A DNA stretch of 64,000 nucleotides from Roseburia sp. (GCA_003483745.1 DMYD01000036.1:1-64000), one strand, 5' to 3'. Shown: positions 36,215-45,339, counted from the stretch's first letter. The notes: generated by a model not told the origin, from the letters alone. Program-made: numbers and translations.

Positions 36215-37330
36215 TCAGGTCCAGTACGGCTCATCCCAAAGCTTTAAGGTCTGTCCAATGCCCTTTTTCTTTGCCTGCCGGTACAATTCATAACCCCATG
36301 CCACATCAAACAACACCTGTCCACTTGTAACAAATATCTCTTTTACTGCCGGATCTTTTCTGCCAAGAGACGGATCCACCACAACATCACCAAGACTTAT
36401 GGAATGCGCCAGATCAGTCATTCTCCCCTGCTCCATAAGCTCATACATACGTCCCCAGCCATTGCAGGCTTTTTTGATGTCACCGAGTTCAAGTGCCTCC
36501 TCATAGTATGCCTCATGCATCTTGGTATTATCGAACGTAATCTTATTCTTTAACCAGAAATCATCATCTGCCTCGATCGGGGATGTTAAAAGCATGGTTG
36601 TACCTGGTTTTAGCCATTCATCCTTAAAGTAAAGTGGTTTAGCCGGAGATGCTGCAACACTTATGATATCGCCCTTTCTGGTTGCCTCTTCGAGTGTCTC
36701 CACAGCCTCTCCTTCTAACCCTAACTCTTCCTTTGCCCATTTGGCAAAACCCTGCGCACGCTCTAAATGAGCTGCCATAGCAACTACTTTTTTCAGATTT
36801 TTCATCTCAGACTTCATGGCAAGCATAGTTGCTTTCTGAATCGGTCCGACACCGATCACGGAGATTGTCTCGGCATCTTTATTTGCAAGATAACGCACAC
36901 CAACGCCCGGGATACAGCCGGTTCTCATGGAACTGATCAGGTTTCCGGACATGTATGCGATCGGCTCACAAGTTTCCGGATCATTGATTGTAACGTTTAA
37001 GACAGAACGTGGTAATCCGCGTTCTTTTGGATTTTTGACATTTGACCCATACCATTTTTCACCACAGACATTAAATCTGCCGCCCAAATAAGCAGGCATG
37101 GAAATAAAACGACGCTCTGGTCCCGCTACCGGCATATTTTTAAATTTTGTTTCTTTCGGGAAAACCAAAACCAGTCCATGCTCGTTATGATTTGGACCTC
37201 CCATCAGATAATCTCCTTCGTGAAGAATCCGAAATACCTCCTCACATACGTTGATGCATTTATCTGCATCCAACACTCCCGTCTCAATCAGATCCGGTTC
37301 CGATAAAAATAAAAACTCTGTTTTGCTCAT
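36215..37330 (-). CDS. Ornithine cyclodeaminase / mu-crystallin family protein
   Basis: The 371-residue protein has the family's NAD-binding Rossmann core (ISVIGVGPIQKATMLAM near residue 155) and the substrate-side FISMPAYLGG and GNLISSMRTGC regions. Members deaminate ornithine or reduce cyclic or linear imines. Proteins of this length are often annotated as a 'tyramine oxidase subunit B', a name with little functional backing. It starts 4 bases after the PrpD-like gene, so the two are coupled. A step on an amino or imino acid made by heterocycle breakdown would fit. Confidence 0.82.
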   Translation of the reverse strand: MSKTEFLFLSEPDLIETGVLDADKCINVCEEVFRILHEGDYLMGGPNHNEHGLVLVFPKETKFKNMPVAGPERRFISMPAYLGGRFNVCGEKWYGSNVKNPKERGLPRSVLNVTINDPETCEPIAYMSGNLISSMRTGCIPGVGVRYLANKDAETISVIGVGPIQKATMLAMKSEMKNLKKVVAMAAHLERAQGFAKWAKEELGLEGEAVETLEEATRKGDIISVAASPAKPLYFKDEWLKPGTTMLLTSPIEADDDFWLKNKITFDNTKMHEAYYEEALELGDIKKACNGWGRMYELMEQGRMTDLAHSISLGDVVVDPSLGRKDPAVKEIFVTSGQVLFDVAWGYELYRQAKKKGIGQTLKLWDEPYWT

Positions 37331-37334
37331 TGGC

Positions 37335-38642
37335 TCATCCTCCTATAACACTATAAAATTCTTTTAAAATGCTTTCCATTTTTTCATTGTTCCCCGGGTT
37401 TAATATCTTCCCGGCAAACTGTTCTGCCTGCTCCGTGTCAAATACAGTTTTAGTATTCTCACAGAACTTACGCACCAGATCATCCTTTGTATAAGCATCT
37501 GGATTATCAAAATCTCCCACTGCATGGAATACCTCACGGGTAATCTTACTTCCATCCTTTTTTGTGATCTCCACACGTCCACCCCGAACATCCGGCAGCA
37601 GCTTATTGTATTCTTCATCCTCATGAAGCCATATATGCTCTGATAACTTCTGTACTGCCTCATTTTTTTCACAATTTCGTATCGTATCCGGTGTCAGACT
37701 GCCATATATCAATTGCACTGCAAGTGATACCGGTATAGAAAACTTTGCCGCGAGGTCATTTGGCACCGTCTGATCAGTCAATCTTGCTGCCTTTTTGTAA
37801 GTGTAAACATGAATCTGTTCCACATCTTCTTTTTTGAGCCCTGCTTCCATTTCTTTTTGCATCACATCTGCAAATGGATGCACAAAACGGCAGCCGGTAT
37901 GTACCTTGAAATAATTGCTCATAAGCAGATATTCTTCTCCCAGGCCTTCACCAAGCTGCTCCGGTACTGCATCAGCTCCCATGATCTTCTGATAGACGTC
38001 CAACACGATTTTTCCAGTGCTGCGCACTCCCCGTTTCATCATACGTGCTGACTGTATCGCCATCGTAGCAGACAGTCCGGCATAGACATCATGGAGCTCA
38101 CTGCCGTCAAATACAGACTGCCAGACTGATACCATCGGCAGAGATTCTGTCAGCAGCAATGTCTCATAAATTTCACCAGCATCCATTCCACAAATCAGCC
38201 CTTCTGCCACTGCAGCACCAGACGTCATCACCGTTCCATGTCCTAACACATCATGGGAAAACCGGATACTTCTGCCCCAGCGTGCAGCCACCTCATAAGC
38301 TGCGACAAAAATCCTCATAAATTCCTCATATGTCATCTCTGTGTGTGCACTTTCTACCAGTAAGAGCGGAATAATATGACAGGCGGGATGTCCGATTGCC
38401 TTTCGGTTTCCCTCATATAGTTCAGTAGAAATCATCGCTCCCGCAATATCAATGATCCTGTCCGCTTTTTCCTTTGTTTTTTTCTCATTCTGTTTTATTC
38501 CTGAACAACCTTTGATCACACAGCCAAGCGAATCCAAGATGACCCATTTTGCACGCTCTCGCACATCATCCGGTATTTTTTCCCAGCTTAGTTTCTCCGC
38601 AAACTGTGCCTGATTTTTTATCTGCTCTTCTATCTCATTCAT
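37335..38642 (-). CDS. MmgE/PrpD-family protein
   Basis: The start at 38642 (MNEIEEQIKNQAQFAEKLSW) follows GAAGGAG; 435 residues, the usual size. The all-helical N-terminal domain (ILDSLGCVIKGCSG, GHPACHIIPLLL, SHDVLGHGTVMTSGAAVAEG) and the C-terminal lid (VHTGCRFVHPFADVMQ) are those of 2-methylcitrate dehydratase and cis-aconitate decarboxylase relatives. No methylcitrate genes are nearby, so the substrate is a different hydroxy acid. It forms a two-gene unit with the cyclodeaminase-like gene. Confidence 0.88.
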   Translation of the reverse strand: MNEIEEQIKNQAQFAEKLSWEKIPDDVRERAKWVILDSLGCVIKGCSGIKQNEKKTKEKADRIIDIAGAMISTELYEGNRKAIGHPACHIIPLLLVESAHTEMTYEEFMRIFVAAYEVAARWGRSIRFSHDVLGHGTVMTSGAAVAEGLICGMDAGEIYETLLLTESLPMVSVWQSVFDGSELHDVYAGLSATMAIQSARMMKRGVRSTGKIVLDVYQKIMGADAVPEQLGEGLGEEYLLMSNYFKVHTGCRFVHPFADVMQKEMEAGLKKEDVEQIHVYTYKKAARLTDQTVPNDLAAKFSIPVSLAVQLIYGSLTPDTIRNCEKNEAVQKLSEHIWLHEDEEYNKLLPDVRGGRVEITKKDGSKITREVFHAVGDFDNPDAYTKDDLVRKFCENTKTVFDTEQAEQFAGKILNPGNNEKMESILKEFYSVIGG

Positions 38643-38670
38643 TCGTTCCACTCCTTCCATTTTTTGAACG

Positions 38671-38706
38671 AAAAAAAACGAAGATGTCTTTTTCAAACAT
38701 CTTCGT
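38671..38706 (-). terminator. Terminator-like hairpin in the prpD-like leader
   Basis: ACGAAGATGT and ACATCTTCGT form a perfect 10-bp stem followed by eight T on the minus strand, about 10 bases after the expected transcription start and 29 bases before the start codon. Confidence 0.85.
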
Positions 38707-38718
38707 TCTCATATGAAT

Positions 38719-38747
38719 GTTATAATATGGAACTTTCATTTTTTCAA
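38719..38747 (-). promoter_or_regulatory. Promoter of the prpD-like/cyclodeaminase-like pair
   Basis: TTGAAA (38742-38747) and TATAAC (38719-38724) are 17 bases apart. TTAT at the -10 box is followed after 12 bases by AGAACG, a partial ModE-like half-site. Confidence 0.75.
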
Positions 38748-38812
38748 ATTCTTTCTCAAAATAACTTGCCAATATTTCTGATACAATGTACAAAAATTAA
38801 CCGGACACGGTA

Positions 38813-39742
38813 CTAGGCTCCAAAAATCTTCCAAAACTCCCTGTCCGCATATTCCTGTACTTTCTTTTCCAGCAGACAATATTTTTCCAGATAAGCAAGT
38901 CCTTCTTCCGTTAACTTTGTACTTCCACCACGCTTTCCTCCCTGCCTGCGTTCCACGACAGGATATTCCAAAGCCTCTTCAAGCACATTGATCATCTCCC
39001 ATGCTTTTCCGATGGATAGTGATATTCTTGAACATGCCGTCTTTAGTGAACCTGTCTCGCGGATCTGGAGCAGCAACATCTTGATACGTGGATCCATAAC
39101 CTTTGTCGGACAGTCGATATCCACCCGGACATATGGATGCAGCATCTGCTCATTATGTTGTTTTAAAAGATGCGTACACTCTTCTTCCCTGTCGATCATA
39201 TTGCAGATACATCCCTCATCTGCAAACTCAATTTTTTGTGCAAAAGTCCTGCACCTGTGAAAAAAACCTTCTAAGCTATCCTGGCCTCCCTGTTCCATCA
39301 GCCTTGGCAATGCTGATGTTTCCATTAACATCGGCCATCCCAGTGTCTGATCTACAAAAGGGGCTCTTACCTCCCCTTTTGCTGCGGAAAGTTCTCTGAT
39401 TGTCTGTGTATAGCACATCGGATATTCCACCGGTGTAACTACTACCTGACTGCATTTTTCACAAATATAACCAAGTGCCGATCTAAGGCCGCTTGCATCC
39501 CCATTCTTGGCATCCTCATCCATACGGAAAAACATGACTCCCCAGATTGCCAGATGACGTTCTACAGACAGACCGTCATATCCAGTGATCACTATGATTG
39601 GCGAAATAGAGGCAAGCTGATATGTCTGCACAATTCTTTTTACAATCGTAGTTTTACCAAGTTCAGTCAGCGGATCAATTCGTCTTCCCTGCGAATCACA
39701 TCCAGTTGCCAGAATGATCCCGCCCGTCTTTTTTTCACTCAT
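38813..39742 (-). CDS. MobA-like nucleotidyltransferase fused to a ModE-type DNA-binding domain
   Basis: Residues 1-190 resemble MobA/MocA enzymes that attach GMP or CMP to molybdopterin, but the nucleotide loop is degenerate (IILATGCDSQGRRIDPLTEL instead of L-A-G-G-x-S-x-R-M-G). Residues 205-305 are a ModE N-terminal winged helix (IKMLLLQIRETGSLKTACSR, then KAWEMINVLEEAL and RRQGGKRGGSTKLTEEG). The 309-residue fusion may be a cofactor-sensing regulator, or an enzyme that controls its own genes. It stands alone behind its own promoter. Confidence 0.82.
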   Translation of the reverse strand: MSEKKTGGIILATGCDSQGRRIDPLTELGKTTIVKRIVQTYQLASISPIIVITGYDGLSVERHLAIWGVMFFRMDEDAKNGDASGLRSALGYICEKCSQVVVTPVEYPMCYTQTIRELSAAKGEVRAPFVDQTLGWPMLMETSALPRLMEQGGQDSLEGFFHRCRTFAQKIEFADEGCICNMIDREEECTHLLKQHNEQMLHPYVRVDIDCPTKVMDPRIKMLLLQIRETGSLKTACSRISLSIGKAWEMINVLEEALEYPVVERRQGGKRGGSTKLTEEGLAYLEKYCLLEKKVQEYADREFWKIFGA

Positions 39743-39765
39743 CTTTACCGCCTCCGAACAACAGA

Positions 39766-39801
39766 CAGGCGTTACTGATACTTTTATCCCAGTAGCGCCT
39801 G
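39766..39801 (-). promoter_or_regulatory. Leader hairpin of the MobA-ModE gene
   Basis: CAGGCGCTACTG and CAGTAACGCCTG (minus-strand order) pair over 12 bases with a 12-base loop. It lacks a T run. Its arms resemble those of the hairpins at 45299-45322 and 50451-50480. Confidence 0.7.
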
Positions 39802-39810
39802 TTTTTTGTT

Positions 39811-39839
39811 AGCATAACACTTATTTTATTTTTTGTAAA
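39811..39839 (-). promoter_or_regulatory. Promoter of the MobA-ModE gene
   Basis: TTTACA (39834-39839) and TATGCT (39811-39816) with a 17-base spacer, starting 4 bases after the DUF3343 stop codon. Confidence 0.65.
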
Positions 39840-39842
39840 ATG

Positions 39843-40079
39843 CTATATTATAATTTCCACACTCTGTTCCGTCTCAATTCCCGATTTTTCAATTTCTTTT
39901 CCGGACACTTCATAATCCGCAGGCTCCATTCTCCACGCCAGTCCGCACCCTGCCGAAAGCTGCCTTGGAACCGGGATCAGCCGTCCTTTGATGGCATTCT
40001 CATTGCAATATTTTTCCATTGCCATTGCCGCTGATGTGGTATGAAATGTAATGATTCTGTAATTTCTCTTTTCTCTCAT
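39843..40079 (-). CDS. DUF3343 putative Se/S carrier-like protein
   Basis: The 78-residue protein has the family shape: a first strand FHTTSAAMAMEKYCNE, then IPVPRQLSAGCGLAWR with the conserved Cys45. DUF3343 proteins are annotated as putative Se/S carriers and often lie next to selenium genes; direct proof is lacking. It is the last gene of the importer/reductase operon, following the double-cubane protein by 72 bases. The C-terminal 20 residues are charged and poorly conserved. Confidence 0.82.
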   Translation of the reverse strand: MREKRNYRIITFHTTSAAMAMEKYCNENAIKGRLIPVPRQLSAGCGLAWRMEPADYEVSGKEIEKSGIETEQSVEIII

Positions 40080-40151
40080 GATCCGTCATCCCTGCTAACA
40101 TTATTTCGTGATGTTAGAGCAAATATCACTATTTATTATCTATATCATATC

Positions 40152-41303
40152 TTACAACATCTCGATCAGTGCTGCAATCCTTGTATTGATCTGTTCGATA
40201 TCCTGCGTAGAATAATCCGTTTCAATCTTTAAATACGGAATATGATATTCATTCTGTACAAAACGGCTGATCGTTGTGCTCTCGACCGCATAGGTATGGC
40301 AGGCATGAAGTACGATCTCAACAACCGCATCTGGTTGATATTCTCCAATCAGCTTACCCATCAGATCGAGACGCCCCTTGTTTGGTGTCATGCAGGAACA
40401 TGGGATATTCAGGTATCTACGCGCCAATGCATCGTAGACATCCGGATTTTCCTCATCTACAAGACCCTCACAGGATTTTGCACCACCGCAGTTTTCATAA
40501 GCAACGACCACTGCACCATTCTCCTCTATTGCGCGGATGACTTTCATGGCACCACCCGATGATGGGGAACCGGTCACTAAGATACGCGGCATTTTTTCTA
40601 AATGTTTTCCCTCTTCATACTCACGGTTCACACGCTCAACCAGCTCATAGATTTCTTTGATCGACTGCTCTTTATCAAATCGGAAGGTAGATCCAAACAA
40701 TACGCCATAAAGCTGTTCTCCCTTCATAGGTGCCGGATTTTTCTGCATCAGCTCATATAGCGCTTTTAGCGCTTTCCGCTCCTCATTTCTTGTATGAATT
40801 GCCTTACGGATAGCCTCCTCTGTAATGATCGTCTCAAATTTTTCTTCCAGATATTCCTTAAACCGAATCATCTCATCGCGGTACATCGCGTAACCGCTCT
40901 CACTCTGACGGTTTGGAAGTTCCATCGTATAGACCGGCTTAATTTCCGACAAAAGCTCATACATTTTTTTCTTTCCATCACAGGTTGTCTCACCCACGAT
41001 CAGATCCGAGAAATAAAAGAACGGACATTTATCCGTCAACGCAAACCCATAACTTGATTTAATAAGCGGGCATAAATTCTTCGGCAGATCCCGCTCTGCA
41101 TCCTGCACTGTCTCATCCGACGTCGAACATAATCCCACAACACAGGCTCCCATCGCCATTGCGATCTCCTGTGGAAAATATGTGCAGAACACACCGATGA
41201 CCGGTATATTCTGATCTTTCATTTCTTTTACCTGCAAAAATGATTTTTTTCTCTGTTCCGCAAAATCATCAAAGATTTCCGGCAGATCTTTTTTTAATTC
41301 CAA
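40152..41303 (-). CDS. Double-cubane-cluster reductase (HgdB/DCCP family)
   Basis: The 383-residue protein starts at a TTG (41303) with AGGAAAAG upstream. It belongs to the 2-hydroxyacyl-CoA dehydratase B/D family but is encoded alone, as in double-cubane cluster proteins that hold an [8Fe-9S] centre. Cys40 (GVFCTYFPQE), Cys78 (KNLCPLIKSSYGF), Cys108 (GETTCDGKKKMYEL), and later YENCGGAKSC, IPCSCM and LHACHTYAVES provide ligands. Such proteins take very low-potential electrons from an ATP-dependent activase; the likely partner is encoded at 46346-47116 in the selenium operon. The physiological substrate is unknown. Confidence 0.87.
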   Translation of the reverse strand: MELKKDLPEIFDDFAEQRKKSFLQVKEMKDQNIPVIGVFCTYFPQEIAMAMGACVVGLCSTSDETVQDAERDLPKNLCPLIKSSYGFALTDKCPFFYFSDLIVGETTCDGKKKMYELLSEIKPVYTMELPNRQSESGYAMYRDEMIRFKEYLEEKFETIITEEAIRKAIHTRNEERKALKALYELMQKNPAPMKGEQLYGVLFGSTFRFDKEQSIKEIYELVERVNREYEEGKHLEKMPRILVTGSPSSGGAMKVIRAIEENGAVVVAYENCGGAKSCEGLVDEENPDVYDALARRYLNIPCSCMTPNKGRLDLMGKLIGEYQPDAVVEIVLHACHTYAVESTTISRFVQNEYHIPYLKIETDYSTQDIEQINTRIAALIEML

Positions 41304-41343
41304 CTTTTCCTACCCGCTTTCACTTTTTTCTATCATTTTATTT

Positions 41344-42525
41344 TTACTGTATGGCCGTTACTTTTCCATTCGTAAAACAATAATCTGACAGTTCATTTCC
41401 AATTCCCGGAAGATCCGGTATTTGAATATATCCATTTTTCGGCTGATAATCGTATTTACACAGCTTTTTATTGTAATCATAGCGATTATACACATGATGT
41501 TCATGTATTGTAAAGTTCGGAATGACTGCCTCTAACTGCAGGGCTGCTGCTGTTGAAATCGGACTCGCGCATACATGTGCCTGCACTCCCACATCATAAA
41601 CATGTGCCAGATCACAGATTTTCTTTGCCTCTGTCAGTCCTCCGCAGTTACCGATATCCGGCTGGATCATTTGAATCGATCCATCCTCAAAATATGGCGC
41701 ATAGCCCCATCTTGAATATATCCTTTCCCCCTGCGCGATTGGGATATTTAACTTGTCACAAACGAATTTGTTCATTTTCGGATTTGGTGTCGTTGGCTCT
41801 TCAAAATACATAATATGATATTTTTTTGCCTGCTCCCCAATCTGCACTGCTCCCTGCGCATCAATATATGAATGATTTTCCATAATAATATCTACATCCG
41901 GTCCCACCGCCTCTCGCACTGCAGCAAGCCGGTCTATTACCACATGGAGATGATATGGATCTAGTGTCCTTGTCGTTTCCTCCGCTGTATAACGGTGTCC
42001 ATCCGGATCAAATGTAAAGAAATCAATCTTGATCGCATCATACCCTTCCGCAACCGCTTTTTTTGCATTTGTAACATACTCTTCAATCGAATAGGCAGGT
42101 GTTTTTTTCTCCCCCCATCCAAACTGAAGCTGACTTGCATAACACCGGAGTTTACTTCTCATCTTACCGCCCATCAACTGATATACCGGAACTTTAAAGT
42201 ATTTTCCCTTAATATCCCAAAGTGCGATATCGATTGCTGAAATTCCAGCAAAAACAATCGGTCCACCATTCTGCGCCCAGAATGTGGACTTATAAAGCTT
42301 TTCCCAGATAACTTCCGTATCCAGCGGATTCATCCCAATGACAAGCTTTGCCAGATCCTGAATCATGCCATACGCTGCAGTCGATCCTACACCATATGCA
42401 ATAGCCGCCTCACCATCTCCATATATTCCCTCATCTGTATAGATACGGCACACAACCGGGCGCCATCCCGGCTGATCGGCTGGTTTATCTTCAATCTGAA
42501 TTGCATCAATCTTTGTAATTTTCAT
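41344..42525 (-). CDS. Mandelate racemase / muconate lactonizing enzyme family protein
   Basis: Enolase-superfamily acid sugar dehydratase or racemase, 393 residues, normal length. Residues 1-120 form the capping domain. The barrel holds the base motif KID (Lys166, Asp168), metal or acid residues in IIMENHSY (Glu216) and YFEEPTTP (Glu242), Glu267 in QGERIYSRW, and a likely catalytic His in VQAHVCASP. It is in the operon of the SsuABC-type importer, so the imported compound may be its substrate. AGGAGG precedes the ATG. Confidence 0.85.
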   Translation of the reverse strand: MKITKIDAIQIEDKPADQPGWRPVVCRIYTDEGIYGDGEAAIAYGVGSTAAYGMIQDLAKLVIGMNPLDTEVIWEKLYKSTFWAQNGGPIVFAGISAIDIALWDIKGKYFKVPVYQLMGGKMRSKLRCYASQLQFGWGEKKTPAYSIEEYVTNAKKAVAEGYDAIKIDFFTFDPDGHRYTAEETTRTLDPYHLHVVIDRLAAVREAVGPDVDIIMENHSYIDAQGAVQIGEQAKKYHIMYFEEPTTPNPKMNKFVCDKLNIPIAQGERIYSRWGYAPYFEDGSIQMIQPDIGNCGGLTEAKKICDLAHVYDVGVQAHVCASPISTAAALQLEAVIPNFTIHEHHVYNRYDYNKKLCKYDYQPKNGYIQIPDLPGIGNELSDYCFTNGKVTAIQ

Positions 42526-42546
42526 TCTGATTCCTCCTGCAATATA

Positions 42547-43308
42547 TCAATGAATCGTCCATTTTAAAATATGATTTTTAAATCTCTCAAACAGCTGCAT
42601 GACAATGACAAGAACCACTACCATAAAGATAAATCCACACCATGCCCGGTTATAAAGACCATACTCGGCATATTTTCTTACATAGTAACCCATGCCGTAT
42701 TTTGCACCATACATTTCCGCATAGACCAGCACAACAAACGATCCTCTGAGCGAAGTTACCAGACCGGACATGATCGATGGCATAACTGCGGGCATAATGA
42801 CTTTCGTCATCTTTTTTATGCCGGTAAGTTCCAATGTTGCCGCGTTATCCAGATATCTCTTATCAATGGTCATGATGCCATTGATCGTCGCAAATAATGT
42901 TGCCCAGATCGTGTTATATACTACCAGAAACATCGATGCAGACCGGAAACTTGGCGCGATCAGTAATGCAAACGGTGACATCAGGATAGACGGAATCACA
43001 CTGATGGAATAGATCACCGGATGCAGGACTGTTCTCACCTTTTTGTTCATTCCAAGAATGGTTCCAAGCACCAGTGCGATCAATGCAGCAATGGCCACCG
43101 ACGGAATCAGCAGTTGAAATGTGTACAACAGATTTAACACCAACGTTCCTTTATCCTCGTAAAACGCATTTCCAATCGATCCCAGCGAAGGGAATAAGAA
43201 TGCATTAAACAACTCATGATCCGCAATCACTTTATAGCTCAATATCATTGCAAGGTAAATACAAATTGTAATCCAGTATGTTTTAAAAAATTTAATCATT
43301 CTATTCAT
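42547..43308 (-). CDS. ABC transporter permease, SsuC/TauC type
   Basis: The start at 43308 (MNRMIKFFKTYWI) has GAGG upstream and overlaps the binding-protein stop by 8 bases. The 253-residue protein has six membrane segments and a binding-protein-dependent permease loop around LELTGIKKMTKVIMPAVMPS. It forms the pore of an importer for a nitrate/sulfonate/taurine-class compound, exact substrate unknown. Confidence 0.87.
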   Translation of the reverse strand: MNRMIKFFKTYWITICIYLAMILSYKVIADHELFNAFLFPSLGSIGNAFYEDKGTLVLNLLYTFQLLIPSVAIAALIALVLGTILGMNKKVRTVLHPVIYSISVIPSILMSPFALLIAPSFRSASMFLVVYNTIWATLFATINGIMTIDKRYLDNAATLELTGIKKMTKVIMPAVMPSIMSGLVTSLRGSFVVLVYAEMYGAKYGMGYYVRKYAEYGLYNRAWCGFIFMVVVLVIVMQLFERFKNHILKWTIH

Positions 43309-44443
43309 TGTTCGCCTCAAAAAATTCTACACGTTCTTTATAAAACGCTTCATCATCCGTTCCAGCACTTTCTTCTACCAGTTCATCCAGTGCCTGTTTG
43401 TAATAGGTCGTATCAATATGATCCGCAACATTAACACTGTCTGCTCCCTCGTCGAGGAATCCGGTTTCTTTCATAACATTCCATGTTTCAATGACAGAGT
43501 TTTTGACCGGATCAACACTCGGCACATAATTTTCATTCATTAGATACGCTTTTACATAATCCTCTTCCGCACCAATTTCTTTTGCAAGAATCGATACACA
43601 TTCTTCTTTGTTTGCATTAAAATAACATTCTGCCTTTATCAATGCCTTTAAAAGTAATTTGACTGTAACAGGATTTTCGTTCACAAAATCGGTACGCATG
43701 TTCATCCGGCAGCATCCATAGTTTGGTGTAAGATCATCGAGCCATGCACAGATTTCTATATCATCCATATTTCCAACGGAAAAAAGAAGATCTCCACTTA
43801 ATACAGCATAGTCCGCCTCTCCATTTACAACTGCTGCAAGACGGTCACTGTTTGTGGAATAGGTCAGCCATTCTACATCATTGATCGGATCAAATCCTTC
43901 CTTTAGAAGTGCACCTGTGATTGCAGTCTGGCTTGCCGGACCTGCAAATTTCTTTCCAACCAGATCAGTTACTCCATTCCATCCGGTTCCTTTTTTCGCC
44001 ACGATATACATACCTTTTAACATGTAGCCACCCACAATCGTGAAATCCTGTCCCTGGCTGATATACGAAAGCGGATTATTTGTTCCCTGATTTGATGTCA
44101 CATCTACCTTCCCATTTCCTAATGCGGTAAGCGCATCTGCTGTAGAATCTACCGGATCTTCAATAATATTAAGTCCAACTTCATCAAAATAACCTTTCTG
44201 TTTTGCAATGGTAACAAATACATTTCCACTGTTCGCACGGGCCCAGTGAATTTCACTCACTTCCGGTTTTTCTTCCGATGTTGTCTGTGCAGACAGATCT
44301 GTCTCCGTTACCGAAACCGTCTGTACTTCTGAACCTGTTTTTGTTTCCGCACTCTCGTTTACTTCACCTTTGTTTTCTCCACATGCCACAAGACTTACCG
44401 TCATTGCCAGTGTAAGCATTACACAAATCAGTTTCTTTTTCAT
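43301..44443 (-). CDS. ABC transporter substrate-binding lipoprotein, NMT1/SsuA type
   Basis: The signal peptide MKKKLICVMLTLAMTVSLV ends in the lipobox ACGEN; residues 25-62 are a Thr/Ser/Glu-rich linker. The mature domain has the NMT1/SsuA opening IHWARANSGNVFVTIAKQKGYFDEVGL and the ligand loop around NGKVDVTSNQGTNNPL. Proteins of this class bind sulfonates, thiamine precursors, riboflavin or aromatic acids. Operon partners point to an organic acid rather than a vitamin, but this is inference. Confidence 0.87.
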   Translation of the reverse strand: MKKKLICVMLTLAMTVSLVACGENKGEVNESAETKTGSEVQTVSVTETDLSAQTTSEEKPEVSEIHWARANSGNVFVTIAKQKGYFDEVGLNIIEDPVDSTADALTALGNGKVDVTSNQGTNNPLSYISQGQDFTIVGGYMLKGMYIVAKKGTGWNGVTDLVGKKFAGPASQTAITGALLKEGFDPINDVEWLTYSTNSDRLAAVVNGEADYAVLSGDLLFSVGNMDDIEICAWLDDLTPNYGCCRMNMRTDFVNENPVTVKLLLKALIKAECYFNANKEECVSILAKEIGAEEDYVKAYLMNENYVPSVDPVKNSVIETWNVMKETGFLDEGADSVNVADHIDTTYYKQALDELVEESAGTDDEAFYKERVEFFEANNE

Positions 44444-44476
44444 AATATTTTCTCCTTTTCCTGTGTTTTTTTATAT

Positions 44477-45262
44477 CTACCCGATGTGCGTTGATACATC
44501 ACGGTTGATTTGCCTGATCAGTTCATTTCTCATTGTCAGAATATTGGTATTTTCATACATGTTATCTCTGGTCGGTCTATCTTCCTCTGAAATGCTGCAT
44601 TCATAAATAATGCGGCTTGGAGACTGTCCAAGGATATATATCCTGGTTCCAAGAAGCAGTGCCTCATCCACATCATGTGTCACAAAAAATACGGTTTTTC
44701 GTTTTTCATCACGAAGCCAGAGGCTCTGCACCAGATCCTGCAACCTGGCTCTTGTCACTGCATCCAACGCTCCAAACGGTTCATCCATTAAAAGAATCGG
44801 TGGATTGATACCAAACGCCCTCGCAATCGCACATCTTTGTTTCATGCCTCCCGACAACTCTTTTGGAAGTTTCTTAAACACATCCTTCGGAAGTCCTACC
44901 TTATCAATCATGCGATATGCGCTCTTCTCCAGTTCTTTTTTTCCCTCTTTGGGATATTTTTGTTTTAATGCCAGCATAATATTTTCCCCGGCAGTCATCC
45001 ATGGAAATAAACCATAGTCCTGAAATACAACCCCACGTTCCAGACTTGCCCCTTTTATTTCATCACCACCAATCGTAATCTTTCCGGTTGTTGGTTTTTC
45101 TAACCCGGCAAGCAGACGGAGTAATGTGCTTTTTCCACACCCAGACTGTCCAAGAATGCAGACAAATTCTCCTTGTCTGATCTCAAGATCGATATTATTT
45201 AATATCAGTTTTTCTGTACCTTCATACGCAAATGAAAGTTCCTCAATTTTGACTTTTTCCAT
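44477..45262 (-). CDS. ABC transporter ATP-binding protein, SsuB/TauB type
   Basis: The start at 45262 (MEKVKIEELSFAYEGTEK) has GAGG upstream; 261 residues. Walker A GQSGCGKST, signature LSGGMKQR and Walker B ILLMDEPFGALD are all intact, with the Q loop FQDYGLFPW. It is the first gene of the importer operon that continues through the enolase-superfamily enzyme, the double-cubane protein and DUF3343. Confidence 0.92.
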   Translation of the reverse strand: MEKVKIEELSFAYEGTEKLILNNIDLEIRQGEFVCILGQSGCGKSTLLRLLAGLEKPTTGKITIGGDEIKGASLERGVVFQDYGLFPWMTAGENIMLALKQKYPKEGKKELEKSAYRMIDKVGLPKDVFKKLPKELSGGMKQRCAIARAFGINPPILLMDEPFGALDAVTRARLQDLVQSLWLRDEKRKTVFFVTHDVDEALLLGTRIYILGQSPSRIIYECSISEEDRPTRDNMYENTNILTMRNELIRQINRDVSTHIG

Positions 45263-45291
45263 AATGTTCCTCATTCCTGAATCCTATGAAT

Positions 45292-45324
45292 AAAAAAAGG
45301 CGTTACCGTCTCCGGTAACGCCTT
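45292..45324 (-). terminator. Terminator-like leader hairpin of the importer/reductase operon
   Basis: GGCGTTACCG and CGGTAACGCC form a perfect 10-bp stem with a 4-base loop, extended by A-T pairs and followed by seven T on the minus strand, within about 10 bases of the expected transcription start. Confidence 0.85.
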
Positions 45325-45339
45325 CGTTATTTCTTTCAA

